Source of the DNA: Cristatella mucedo
Taxonomy: Eukaryota > Bryozoa > Phylactolaemata > Cristatellidae
NCBI GenBank assembly: GCA_009760855.2
Contig: WPIO01000020.1
Location: forward strand, 2,537,501 to 2,601,500
Reading direction: 5' to 3'
DNA length: 64,000 nucleotides
A program made the position numbers and the translations under genes. The notes under the pieces were generated by a model. It was not told the origin of the DNA, searched no databases, and worked only from the letters and a program-made list of their open reading frames with translations. Shown in pieces: positions 23,627-34,672 of this stretch (position 1 is the first letter of the stretch; each line of letters begins with the position of its first letter).

Positions 23627-24334
23627 GATAAAATTGGTTGCCGGGCTACGAACAGTATGTCTGCCTTCGGCGGGTGGCAAGAAATGGCCTACAGTGCTAT
23701 GACATGTGTCGACCTGGGCATTTGTAGATATATCAGTAAACCTGCAGCCATGGCAGTTTTGCTCGGGACCACTGCACTGGGTATTGATCAGCAATGAGCT
23801 GCGTAGCCCAGTCCTCGCCTCGTTTTCGAGATTTTACTAGTTGCTGCTGCAACGTCTGTCTGCCTAGCCTGGCATTCAGGTCCAAAGGAAGTCAGACGGT
23901 AATTCAACAACAGTCTGCTTTAGTGTTTTCAAACGATACTCGAATGCTGTGGCAGCAACTTCAAAGCGGAGGCGTAGAGAGGAGTGGGCAGAGTGGGGGG
24001 GGGGGGGGACAGGCGTCCCCGGCGCCAAAGCCAAGAGGCACCGCAAGCAAAATGGATTGTTCGTTTTTTTTCAAACTTTTTCGTGCGAGAATACAAATCT
24101 CGATTTAAACTAAGTCCTTTTATCAATGGACTTGACTATTGCTGGCAGAGTAAGTTAAGCATGTTTACAGATTTAGACCAAGCTGTAGCTTGACGCTCTG
24201 GCGGCACACACTTGACGACAAGGAAACGCCGAGAGGCTTCATCCGCCGTGTATTCGGTTGGCCCTAGCAGCGCAACAAGCACATGCTCGTCCCCGTCCGC
24301 GTTCCAACTGCCCTACCCGTCCGCTCGCCCCATC

Positions 24335-24872
24335 CTGCCCCACCAGGCTAAGCATCGTACCACTCGCGTTTCGGAATTTTAATGTTTACCTAGACCTCGT
24401 AAAAACCTCAAATCCTTTGGAGACCGGTCTTTTAGTTCGGATGCTCCCAAAGCTTGGAACTCCCTCTGACTTCCGTCAGGACATCATCTGACTTGATCGC
24501 ATTTAAAAAGAAATAAAAAACGCCTATTTATGACAGCATTTAATGAGTCCCTGCGATTCGCTTTTTATGTGCTTAATTAAAGAAATATGTGCTTATGCGT
24601 GCTGATACTGTGCATGCTCCCACTAACCACACTTGCTTGCTGACCCTGTGCATACCACCCCTAACCATGTGATTCTTGTTGTTTGTTGAGCATGCTACTT
24701 TTACTACTACTAATACTACTAATACTACTAATACTACTTTTTTATATTACTTCTAACCATTCAATCATTCTTCCCTTGCAGCATACGTAAAGCGCCTAAA
24801 AAGAGCTTGAGTTCTTTGAGTGCGCTTTATCGTGTTATTATTATTATTTGTATTGTTATTATCATTATCCTG
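24335..24872 (+). mobile_element. L2-A copy, 5'-truncated
   Basis: Begins at the CAGGCTAAGCATCGTACCAC segment of the ORF, continues with CAAATCCTTTGGAGACCG and TGCTCCCAAAGC, through the 3' UTR to AAGCGCCTAAAAAGAGCTTG and an (ATT)n tail. An extra (ACTACTAAT)n tract sits inside the UTR at about 24700-24736. Confidence 0.8.
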
Positions 24873-25074
24873 CCTGCCACACGCGTGCTGCGTCACGTCA
24901 AGAGCGAGCCCGGAGGGGGAGTCAGCCATTGCGGAGCACCGACGCACTACTAGACTACAAAAGCTGGGTTAAATTGGCTGTGCTACGACAACGCTGCAGT
25001 CATGTCTGGCCGCCTGTCGGATGTCCAAAAGAGAATACTGTTCAGAAATGAGAAGGCAATTTTTATAAAGTGTG

Positions 25075-25183
25075 TTAACCACAGCCGCTTAGGCTGTGAG
25101 TGCGCTATACAAAACTCTCCTTCGTAACACCCACATAGTCTGTTTGACTTTGTGGAGTTACAGACGGAGATACATATACACAC
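25075..25183 (+). mobile_element. LINE-B 3'-UTR fragment
   Basis: GGCTGTGAGTGCGCTATAC, TTTGTGGAGTTACAGACGG and GATACATATACA match the ends of the LINE-B copies at 4.2 and 63.5 kb. Confidence 0.75.
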
Positions 25184-25638
25184 AGCTTGAATCTGCCAGA
25201 AGTTAGGACTCCGTCGTTGATAGCTTTTTTTGGAACAATAGAGTACACCTACTTTTCAAGATTATCTCTCATGTGGGAAGAACTGCAGAAAGTCTTAGCT
25301 ATTACTGTCAAGCGTGACTCTGTAACAAGGTGGAGTGCAAGAGTGGAGGCTGTGAAAGCTATCAACGATTGACTGAACAGCATTGTTAGTCTTTTGGAGC
25401 AACTGTTTGAGGACTTGACAAGCGGAGCACTTGAAACAAGAAGTGAAGCTGGCACTCTCCTACATTGTAGTTTGAGCTTCAATTTGTTCGCTCTGCTGCC
25501 ATTTTTTTTTACAGCATCTTAAGGAAGATTGACCGAGTTAAGAAAAGACTGCAGGATCCAAAGATGAAGTTCAAAGAAGCCTCTTGTGACCTCCACTCTC
25601 ATGAGATTGTGTGGTCAAGACTTTGTGAATACCTGTGA

Positions 25639-25710
25639 ATGAATACCTTCGCCAAGAATCACTACTAGATGCTATAGCATCTAGTAGTGATTCTTGGCGA
25701 AGGTATTCAT
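25639..25710. repeat. Perfect 72-bp palindrome
   Basis: Two 36-bp arms with no spacer, centre between 25674 and 25675 (TGCTATAGCA). An imperfect third copy of one arm follows at 25711-25745, with a few substitutions. Confidence 0.97.
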
Positions 25711-26111
25711 AGCATCTAGTAGCAATTCTTGGCACAGGTATTCACTAAGTCTTATTGTTTTATTGTGTATTCTATTTTATTTATTAGATTGCTTTATTGC
25801 CTTGCTATGAGTGTATGGGCCAATGGCGTTTATGGCCACTGATTTACTGGCCATACCCGTTTATTGGAAAATAGTTTTACGAGGGCGAGTCACTACCTGG
25901 AGAGGAGCAGGTGTAGAGACTCTCGATGAGGCGCTCGATGGCGGCCCGACGAAGAACGAAGCCTCCACAAGCTAGTTGTGGTGCTGGTGATGACGGCTGT
26001 ATTGTATCATATACGAGCAACATAAGCGAGCGAGCGACTTACGGATCTAGCAAAAGCAGCCGTCGCCTAAGCAGCTCCGAAGCGCCAGTAGATAAGAGAG
26101 TACGAGAAAAG

Positions 26112-26113
<2 letters not shown>

Positions 26114-26170
<57 letters not shown>
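26114..26170 (+). repeat. (GA)n microsatellite
   Basis: About 28 AG units between GGGG runs. Confidence 0.95.
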
Positions 26171-26173
<3 letters not shown>

Positions 26174-26829
26174 GTGAACAGCGTGTATACAGGCCGACGC
26201 ACACGCAATAAGTGTCCACTGAAGTACTAGCGGGTCGTGCGAGCACAGCTGATGTGATTTGTGGGTAGTTGCAGTTGAACGGATAATCCGCCGAAGGACA
26301 CATGCTTATAGAACTCTCTCGAGATGTTGGTCTCATGGCAGAGGAGATTTCAAGAAAAATGAAGGACAGCATAGACTATCTCTGACAAATTATAACTAGG
26401 TTTTCCCGGCTCATACTTTTATGCCAATTTTGGTTTTTTGTTGAAAGTTGAGCTTTTGAAGACACTTGACCAGACCAAACTCCGCCAGTAATGTCTAGCT
26501 AGATCTTGGATGCTTCCACTGTTCAGACGTTCATGGAACAGTGCTGTGCAACAAAATATGTGACAAATGCTTCTTGCCACATGTCACGACTCGGCACTAA
26601 AGACGCCTTCTCACCATAACTATGTGGTCGGTTCTGAACGTTCCTTTAGCAAGCTGAAGATAATCCTGTCTTATCTGAGAGCGTAAGTGAAGCAAGATCG
26701 ATTCTCTGATTTGGCCTTGTTAAGCGAAGAAAAAGAAACACTGGGCAATATTGGCTTCCAAACCGTAATAAACCTGTTTGCCACGGTTGTCAGAAAAATT
26801 CATGGGAAGTTAATGATAGCTACCTTGTA

Positions 26830-27714
26830 CCTGTATTACATAGTATTTGTAGTACAATTAATACAACTTTATCGACTCAATATGCCTACTAGCATTTTTT
26901 CGCATTTCTTCTATTGTGGAGCTATTTCGCAGCAATTTTGATAGGGGATAGGGCGCTATTTGTAGCTTTGTCCCCGGGTGCCGAAAGGCCTCTGCTTCAA
27001 AGCTGACTTTTCTGACTGCACCGTCGTTTGGGTTCGGCCCACAGCAACCCGCGTAGCAAACGAGTCGGGCCAAGCAGAACACATACCGATTTTCCGAGTC
27101 TTCCGAAAAACCTGATTTGGCTAAATGATTTCGGCCTGACACCAAATAGAAATTTAATATGTCCTCAAGCTTTTTTCGTTAAGCCCACAGCAGTGGCAAA
27201 ACTTTAATGCTAAGACACACAAATCATCCATCTGCCGTATCGCATTTACACCGGCAACGACGAGCAGATGAAGAACTATCACATTAGCATTAGCAAATTT
27301 ATTTTATCAAGAATTCCACAACCGGCAAAGATGTATGCCTCTTGCAGCCACAGAGCCTCGTCTCACCGGCCCAGGCCGTAACAAGCGAAAGCTCGTTTTT
27401 GATTCATTATAGGCAACCGATGTTGTCTGGTCAACTTTTGGGACTTTCTGCTAACATGAGTAGATATGATGATCTGCAAACCTTGACGAGTATTTATTTT
27501 AATTTTTTTGCGGTCTTAGTGAATATGCGGAGTAGGATGGTCCGTCCATCGGTCAAAATTTAAAGGAGAGGTTTGACTCATGTACCATTTTTGTACCTTA
27601 TGTAGACGGTTTTGAATCGGGCGAAAATTTGTGGTATGCTTTTTACATACGACATTCAGGATGGGCTCAAAGGTGTGGCAGTAGGTAGCCCGGATTTCGT
27701 GCTAAACTTCTCTC
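26830..27714 (+). other. Intergenic, nothing recognised
   Basis: No similarity to any protein or repeat family of this window. Confidence 0.45.
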
Positions 27715-27925
27715 GTTACGGAGCGAAGCACAAGGTATAGTGAAGTTTGACAGCCTCATTTATACAGCGTGAATAAGAGCCATGTCGGTCATCACTCCAG
27801 CTAGCAGTGGGAAATAACGGAACGCCTCCCGCAGGACCCCAACCGCGACCTGGGTTGTGGTGAGGGTGAAAGACCTGGTATTTCTGGTTGGTCGAAGGAA
27901 GGGTGAAGATCCGTTTCCCTGCGAA
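27715..27925 (-). repeat. SINE-B copy
   Basis: On the - strand: GGTCGCGGTTGGGGTCCTGC (box-B-like), CGTTATTTCCCACTGCTAGC, then TAAATGAGGCTGTCAAAC. It abuts or overlaps the Tc1-like remnant. Confidence 0.6.
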
Positions 27926-28400
27926 GCCAGGGGCCGATCCATTACAAACGTTTAATCTACTCTCCTCTTTTTCGCTCTCCTCGCTTGGGTCTCCCTTGAG
28001 TAACTTCTCCGATGCTGTCCAATGCTGGGTTGTGCAAGCAAAATCCAGCTGCTTTTTGTGCTGAGCAGTCAACAATGGCTTGCAAGTGACCACAAGCGCA
28101 GTTAGTTCTTGTTCCTTAAGCTATCTACTCATGGTATTCTGGCTCATGACCATTCCGGTAGCTTGGCAGAGGCTCTGGCAGTGCATTTTTAGCAATGGTA
28201 AACCTGTTCTTGTGAGCCATGTTTTTTAAGAGCTGGTCCTCACTCGGAGAAGTTACTCAAGGGCGACCCGGTCGCGGCAGTGCCTCTGCACTACAACAGC
28301 CTGTTTCTTAATAATGTTCCAAACAGTACAATCTTCGTGCACCGACATCAAAACCGCTCTTGTACCCTCAGAAAGATGTGCAGCTGAAGGCATTTTCTGG
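27926..28400 (-). pseudogene. Tc1/mariner-like transposase remnant
   Basis: Read in several frames on the - strand: EDCTVWNIIKKQAVVVQRHC, MAHKNRFTIAKNAL, KEQELTA, CKPLLTAQHKKQLDFACTTQ, HWTASEKLL. This is the N-terminal helix-turn-helix-to-catalytic-domain order of Tc1-like transposases (KPLLTxxHRxxRLxFAxxHxxWT). Frameshifts and stops; no catalytic DDE region and no terminal inverted repeats seen. Confidence 0.7.
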
Positions 28401-28639
28401 TCGCCCACCGAGCACGGGCTGACCTCAACAGGTCAAGGAGTCATCCAGGTACACTGGCTCACCATAGGTCGAGGCATCGTCGATGACGAAATGGCCAAAG
28501 TAGATTATTCAGTCACGTGACCAAAATACACCATCTGTTTACATGGGAACCGTTGACTTGGTTGCTGACGAGCCAAGTGACGCAAACTAGGTGCAAAATT
28601 GTATCAACAAATTGTAACAATGTAATAGTTGGTTAGGTT

Positions 28640-28805
28640 AATAACTTTTTCGAATATTTGGTCTTGCAACAATCGGACTCAAGATCCACGGACCGGGTTC
28701 GTGAAAACTTTTGGGGAGCGACAAGAGCCTTAACGGCTATCACCACCTTTTGCAGCAATAAAGGATCGCCCACATGATTCGAGCCTGGACCGGCCCTATT
28801 AACAA
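28640..28805 (-). repeat. SINE-B fragment
   Basis: AAGAGCCTTAACGGCTATC, AATAAAGGATCGCCCAC and GATTCGAGCC match other SINE-B copies. Confidence 0.5.
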
Positions 28806-29349
28806 TCAGCTGCATGTGTTGGCATTTTTTTCTGCCTCTTTAATCGTAAGAGGTCCCACTATTACTCAGAAGACGAGGCTTTCGGATAGCGTCAACTCTG
28901 CCTTTCCTGCATTGACTGAAACGAGTGAACAACCTACCACTTTGAACTAGACGTTTGCTTGCCAAAAGCCTTTTTAATAAAAGTCATCTACCAGGGTGTG
29001 AACCCAAGTAAACGTTCGGAAGCCGAGTATGCAAATACTTCGTCCATGTAAAAGAAAAAGCAGCAATTGTTCCTTAGTCGTAGGTGTTATTAATTTTGGG
29101 GTTAATTTGAGCCTAAAGCTGGGTTTACACGATGTCTTGCTACCGGCATAGTTCGGTCTTCGTCTGTCGACTTGCTTGGTTCAGCCTTCGCCGATTCTTG
29201 GACCATACATAGTTTGGAGAAGGGGTGCACACACCGAAGACTAAGGTAGGTAGGAAGTAAGACTTCAGCTATCTGATCACATGGAAAATGATTTCTTCTG
29301 TATGGACAAGCCTTGGTCATCAAAGGCTCAGCCCAACAATACACGTGCT

Positions 29350-29525
29350 AGTTATATAAAAAGTTCAGCTTATTTTGTCTGCTCATTATATAGCGGCAGA
29401 AGTGCCTCTACGGCAACCACCGACACTAGCAGTAGGCACAGGAAAGGATCGCTCACTGCAGGACTCGAACCCACGACATGGCTAATTAAGATCTAGCACT
29501 TGACCTCCTAAACCAAGGCAGTCAC
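29350..29525 (-). repeat. SINE-B copy with tRNA-like head
   Basis: On the - strand: TTGGTTTAGGAGGTCAAGTG (box A), GTGGGTTCGAGTCCTGCAG (box B), TGAGCGATCC and a degraded body ending CCGCTATATAATG. Confidence 0.65.
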
Positions 29526-30850
29526 ACGTAATACATGTCTAATTTTAGTGCTTCGGTATAAGTTGAAGCAGCTGTTAAACCTGGTTCAAATAACGGCCAC
29601 AAAGAAACTTTTTGTTTTCTTAGTCCGTTTTAGCACAGGGTCAAGGTGTTGGCCTTATAAATCACCCTATAAATAAGGCACCGAATTGATTTTCTCTTGG
29701 GGCACTATACAAACGACTTGTATTCATTCACTTATATTATATATTATATTCACTTGTATTCATGACTGCACACCAGGAAAAAAGCCTCGACTACTGAGCT
29801 AGCCAACTTCTCAGCAAGAGAGCGCTCTGCACAGAAAGCTTACTAATGGCCAAAATGTGGAAGCTACCCAATTTAGCTTTGGCTGCCGATTTGGATGTCA
29901 AGAACAAACTCGAAATAAAGCAACAACCGCTACACGATGACGAAACGGTTTCCCAGTTTCTTGTCCAGCTCTTATGCAAACCCATACTTTAACTATGATG
30001 TTTGCATTGTGTGCCTCAAAACAAAAGCCCATATTATGTTTCAAGCTCACGATTGCCTAATAGCTCTACAATTCCTCTATCATTAGGATGGATTTCGAAT
30101 GAACTCAGGCATATCTAGAAACACAAAAAATAAACGATCTTTCAGAGAATAAAGACCAAACTAAGCGCTATAGTCTAAAAGGTCAAGCTTAATCAACAAT
30201 TCACAACGATGAATTTAACTCAGAACAGTACACATGCCTCATTTATTGGACAAATACTAACATATAAACAGACGAATTTGACATCAGCACTGTTACTGCA
30301 CATCGATAGCCAATATAAAGCAGCACTTACAAAATTTCGATGGCTCAGAATTGGGCAGTGGTGGCAATAATACATGTGCGCATGCCATGGGGCATGCCTC
30401 CGGTCTTAATAGCTGGCCTTTGGTCTTAGTAGTTGTTAGCATGCTGCTTCACACTATAAAAAATGACAAAATTTAACCACTTGTCACACGATGTAACACT
30501 AGTTCAGAACGAACAAGTTTAGGGCCATCAAGTTGAAAACTACCACAACCAGCTGAGCACACCGACACCAGCCTATGGTCATGCTTGTTAGCAAGCAGTA
30601 CATACTGCCATCAGCGTGGAAGATGGCGATCTATTGTTTATACCAAGCATAACAACAAAATCACCAGTCTTCCAAGCCGCATGCAGCTTTAGTTAGCAAG
30701 CCACGCCTTCTAAAGCAACTATCAAGCAAGATTTAGAAGCTAGTAAATAGACTTCAAATCTATATAGAAAAAGAACAACTTTACCAGGATAGGCTTGCAT
30801 GCTTGTGCTAAACGAGTATTCCAGACTAAATATAAGCTTGTGCCAGATGT
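29526..30850 (-). other. HNRNPK downstream region / probable 3' UTR
   Basis: AT-rich, with no coding similarity and no repeat family recognised. TTTATT at 30242 (AATAAA on the - strand) would give a 3' UTR of about 600 nt. Confidence 0.4.
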
Positions 30851-33319
30851 TTACCTCAGTTGCAGGAGGTACTTGGCATTCTGTATTTGTTCTGGGCTTC
30901 CCGTTATAGTGATGATTCTCTCGTTAGAGCCAGGCAAAGCCTCAGCAATTGTAATCGATGCCATCGACTGCTGTCTAACCTGTTGTATCCTTGAACCTCC
31001 TTTGCCAATTATAGCACCGGCCAGCTACAAAAGGGTGTCTTAATTAGTGCATGGTAACATATTGATGCATGTTGATTGCATGGTAACATATTTAACCGTT
31101 AACTCAGCAAACAGAGGACCGATAACACTTACATCCTTCGGTATGCTAACTTGGGTTGACTGAACGTTAGCCCCACCAGGTTCATTGAAGAGACTGTCAC
31201 CTCCAAAGCCAGGACCAAAGGTGCCAGGATTACCAAAACCTGTAACAAAAAAGGCCTAAGCATGATTAGCACACCTATCAGCAGTAGCGTAAATGGCCAG
31301 CTCACGACTTAATTCAGCAAACAAACTGCCAAGTAAAGGCAAAATACGTACCGGGGCCACTCATGAGCGATGAAGCCATTCCTATGCTATCTCCACGGCT
31401 AGCTCCCCTGCAAAGGCTCTTAGATATTTGATAGGATCGAAACTGGTTAGCTGTGTCGTAGAGAAACAACAGAAAAACCACTTACCGCGAAGGTCCATAG
31501 CCACCGCCGCCGCCACCACTCGCCCCACGGCTGCCACCCCTGTCCGACGAAGTAAAGCCTCCATATTCGCCTGCTGAGAATTCATCACAGTTGTGAGGAT
31601 CGTAATTACTGACAGGCCCCTTTGGAGGTGCTTGCTGAAGTAGCTCGAAGATGACACCAACAGCAGTAACCACTTTAGACACAGGACCCTGTATCTGCAC
31701 AATCCGGTCCGTTGATCGTGGACACACTTGGGAATAAACCTTGATGTTTGTTCCTGTCGACTAAAAATATAAACCCAGCTGTATTCACCTGGACAAAATT
31801 ATTCGGCTGCAGACAGGCTAATTCGCAAAAATTACCTCACGAAGCTCCTTGATCTTGAATCCTGCTCGTCCGATGACACAGCCAGCTTGACTCTGGTGAA
31901 CAAGCACTCGAATTTCACAATCAAAATCGTGAATGCCCTTAAACTGCTTGTACTAAAAAATATAAACAGGAACTGAAAGCGGCAACGATTGCAATGCTAT
32001 TGCACTTAGGTGAGATGATTAAGAAAATGCAAAGCATGCCACAAAATAGGAAGGCAGGTATAAGTTTGGTGCAACAATGCACGGCACTTACATCTTCCAA
32101 TGTTGGGATGACATCTTGCAAGCACTCACAAACTGTTCCAAGGTCAGCGCTAATAGTCAAAATGCTACAATATTTGTCAGTTGCAAGTTAAGCCACACCG
32201 ATATACTGAGTGAGGATGCAGCTTACTAGAAAGAGCCAACGCATCACGAGCAGCTAATTACACTACAGCATATTCATATATTCTAAGCGACTGCTGCAGC
32301 AACATGCACCATTCACAGGGTCAATACTAAGATCGCTGGCAAGTGGCAGGCTTCTGACGGTACTGCATGATTGCAGTCCATAGAAATGGCAGCGGCAAAG
32401 CTCAGAAAAACAAGACGTGGATTTACCGTTCGGGGCTGCTTGAGTCGGGTACCGTGACGCTTGCATTGTACTGCAGACAGACCAGCGGGCATCAAGGGCC
32501 ATGTTCGGCAGGACGTGGACGGGTCAAGAGGTCGACGGACAGGCCACGGTGCATATCGTGTGAAGGATCAGGCATGGGAGGGGAAGAGAACAACATCACT
32601 TATAACATGGACACGAGTAATATGCCTACGTAGAGAATGACACAGCATCAATTTCTACAGGACGCAAATAACCAGCAAGTAACGCGTGCGACATGCCGCG
32701 GAAAATTTTCACACGACGGTTCGCCAATAAGGCGATGCAAAAAAAAATCGAAGCAGCTCCAATGAGGGTGACTCACGTCGGTCCTCAGGCGCTTGATGTT
32801 ACTACCACCTTTTCCAATAATTGCTCCTGCATTCTACAAAAGTCCTTTCATTAATGCCCAAGACCGAAGCTTATCAGAATTAGAAAAGGTTACTAACAGC
32901 AATGATGCTAACAGAGCATGGACTTATATTTAATGGACTCAAGATGAGTGATACATACCTTACTCTGTAGCAGTACACGGAGCTCAACACGAGGCCCTTC
33001 CCCTCTGCAGAGCCTCTTGACAGGCTTACCACTATCCCCATCATCTGCTGCAGACCTCTTTAAGCCTGAAATAAAGAGAGCAGCAAAGGCATCAGTGGAA
33101 GCTACTAGGCCACAAATATAACGTAAGTTTAGCACGCACGACATTCAAGTATCATGTCACTGTAACAAAAAACCAATTTATTCACAATCTAGTTATCTTT
33201 GTTTAACCCATCCACGTTTACTGGACCACGACTATTAACCGCTTACCCTCATGTCGCATCTGAGATACATTCTCATTGTCCCCGCAGTAATTGATGTGAT
33301 CCTGGTAGTCGTCCGACAT
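30851..33319 (-). CDS. HNRNPK: heterogeneous nuclear ribonucleoprotein K (three KH domains)
   Basis: hnRNP K binds C-rich RNA and single-stranded DNA and acts in splicing, mRNA stability and transcription. Coding exons in transcript order: 33319-33247, 33065-32959, 32833-32777, 32470-32427, 32164-32092, 31952-31836, 31760-31486, 31407-31352, 31239-31133, 31024-30851. All are GT-AG with matching phases, giving 360 aa. The start at 33319 (MSDDYQDH) is the only in-frame Met of exon 1, with a possible 5'-UTR acceptor just upstream. KH1 (about 52-118) has GKGG at 67-70, KH2 (about 131-205) has GRAG at 146-149, and KH3 (about 293-357) has GKGG at 310-313. The KH2-KH3 linker is Gly/Ser/Arg-rich but short, and lacks the long proline-rich region of vertebrate hnRNP K (about 464 aa). 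A basic KPVKRL motif precedes KH1. The stop TAA lies inside a good donor (CTGAG/GTAAAC), so an alternative last exon is possible. A TTTATT at 30242 (AATAAA on this strand) could mark the transcript end. Confidence 0.95.
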
Positions 33320-34672
33320 GGTATGGGCTTCGATGCTGCTACAAGCATAATCATAGGTCACAACTAGTCGTGTTAACGAACCGTCAGGATTGCGTTAAAT
33401 TATTCGTCTGCGCTGCTCAGCAGAGCTAACCCTCAATGTAATGGCTAGAAGACCGCCGCTACCAGACCCTACCACGGGCAGCTAGCACAAAAGATAGCGC
33501 CTCACGGCAGCCGGCGGACCGCTATGATTAGTCAGCCCACACAGCAGGCTGTCAATGCAATACTCGCGGCGGATCCCAGGGTTTTGAATATGTGAAGACG
33601 GTATTTGTGGCTACATTAAACAAAAACATGGAGGCGGGCGTGACTTGCCTACATACTACTTACATATAGTGCTACTAGCTTCTATTACCGCCAAGTTAAC
33701 CATTACAGAACCGAGTCTTCAATAAGCAATCCTTCAATAAATAACTACTCAACTGCACATCGGCGCAGCTTGTACTAGTTAAGTACAGCATGAGATAATG
33801 AAAACCGAAACCTACTCAGATCTCAAAAAATTAAATGCACTACTTCTCAGCTACATATATGACCGATAGGCGGGTATACAATGGCAGTATCACAATGAGT
33901 CAGATCATGGATTTTCGATACTTACGTCGAGTAACCGTTGGGTCGCACAAACGCCGCAAGCACTGCGCAGCGATTCAAAAATGGCTACCAGGACGTGCCG
34001 CCGAAAGAGGCGATGGCGCCTTGCCTCAAGGCGGGAGCTGAGTAATCAAGGGTAAGTAACGCATAAAAGAGCTAAACAAGTTATAAAAGTATTAATAAAT
34101 ATTTTTAATTCTCATTTAAGATTACTATAAGCAAGGAGCTTAGTGAGGTTACCTTCGCCACAGCGGTCTTACGCGTTTCACCCTTGACCCGCGGTCCGGA
34201 TGCTCGGCCTTCAGCGTGAACGCCGCTTCGCCCAGTGGCGCTCGCCGCTCTTACTACAGGGGCCTCACTTCGTCCTGCGGGCGTACGGAAAAACTTAAAA
34301 TATTGCGGATATTAAGGTACCACCGAGTTATTCACTAAGATTGGCAAGCTGGATAGCACGTTCGTGCAGCTGTCGATCGAGTGAGTAATGTTTGTGTGGG
34401 GTTCCCAAACATGCTGTGACTGCTAAGTGTATTCCACTTAGTACCGGTCCTGCCGAGTGCCTGGCGGAGGTTTCCCGAGGTCGTGAGCCGGCATTAACCG
34501 TCCGTTAGTGCCAGTTGCGGCGTATTTGTACGACTTTAGTTTCTTGCCGACGCTGAGAGCGAAGGATGTCGGCACATGTCAATGCCACGAAGAAACCTGG
34601 ACGAATGCATTGACGGTCGCGCCAAGCCGAGCACGCTCATCGTTTCTAGCTGCATATTCTGAGGCGCAGGCC
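33320..34672. promoter_or_regulatory. Head-to-head HNRNPK/DET1 promoter region
   Basis: These 1353 bp separate two divergent start codons and contain no recognisable transposon, unlike nearly all other non-coding stretches here. Two blocks (about 33530-33570 and 34190-34260) are visibly rich in GC and CpG. On the - strand a TTGTAG acceptor about 22 nt before the HNRNPK ATG suggests a 5'-UTR intron. On the + strand a GTAAGT donor at 34052 and TTCTAG near 34650 could bound a DET1 5'-UTR intron. I see no clear TATA box. A shared bidirectional promoter is inferred from geometry. Confidence 0.6.

Larger units (their letters stand above)
25200..26810 (+). pseudogene. hAT-type transposase remnant (DUF4371-hATC class), split
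   Basis: The first part (25200-25635) reads FFGTIEYTYFSRLSLMWEEL, SVTRWSARVEAVKAI and, in other frames, KEAS and LRL pieces of the same class. The last part (26618-26800) reads GSERSFSKLKIILSYLRA-stop-VKQDRFSDLALLS, EKETLGNIGFQTVINLFA, the hATC dimerisation domain. Between them lie a 72-bp palindrome, a (GA)n microsatellite and about 900 bp of unrelated sequence. Stops and frameshifts throughout. The family resembles ZMYM1/THAP12-like transposases rather than the Charlie-like hAT at 52 kb. Confidence 0.72.

Noticed and set aside
29350-29525. Possible functional tRNA gene (box A and box B present)
   Set aside because: No acceptor stem or cloverleaf can be formed, and the same head occurs in several dispersed SINE-B copies.
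34508-34672. Upstream extension of the DET1 frame from a GTG at 34508
   Set aside because: GTG is not an expected animal start, and the extra 55 residues match nothing in the DET1 family; the ATG at 34673 has a good context and leads directly into the conserved N-terminus.
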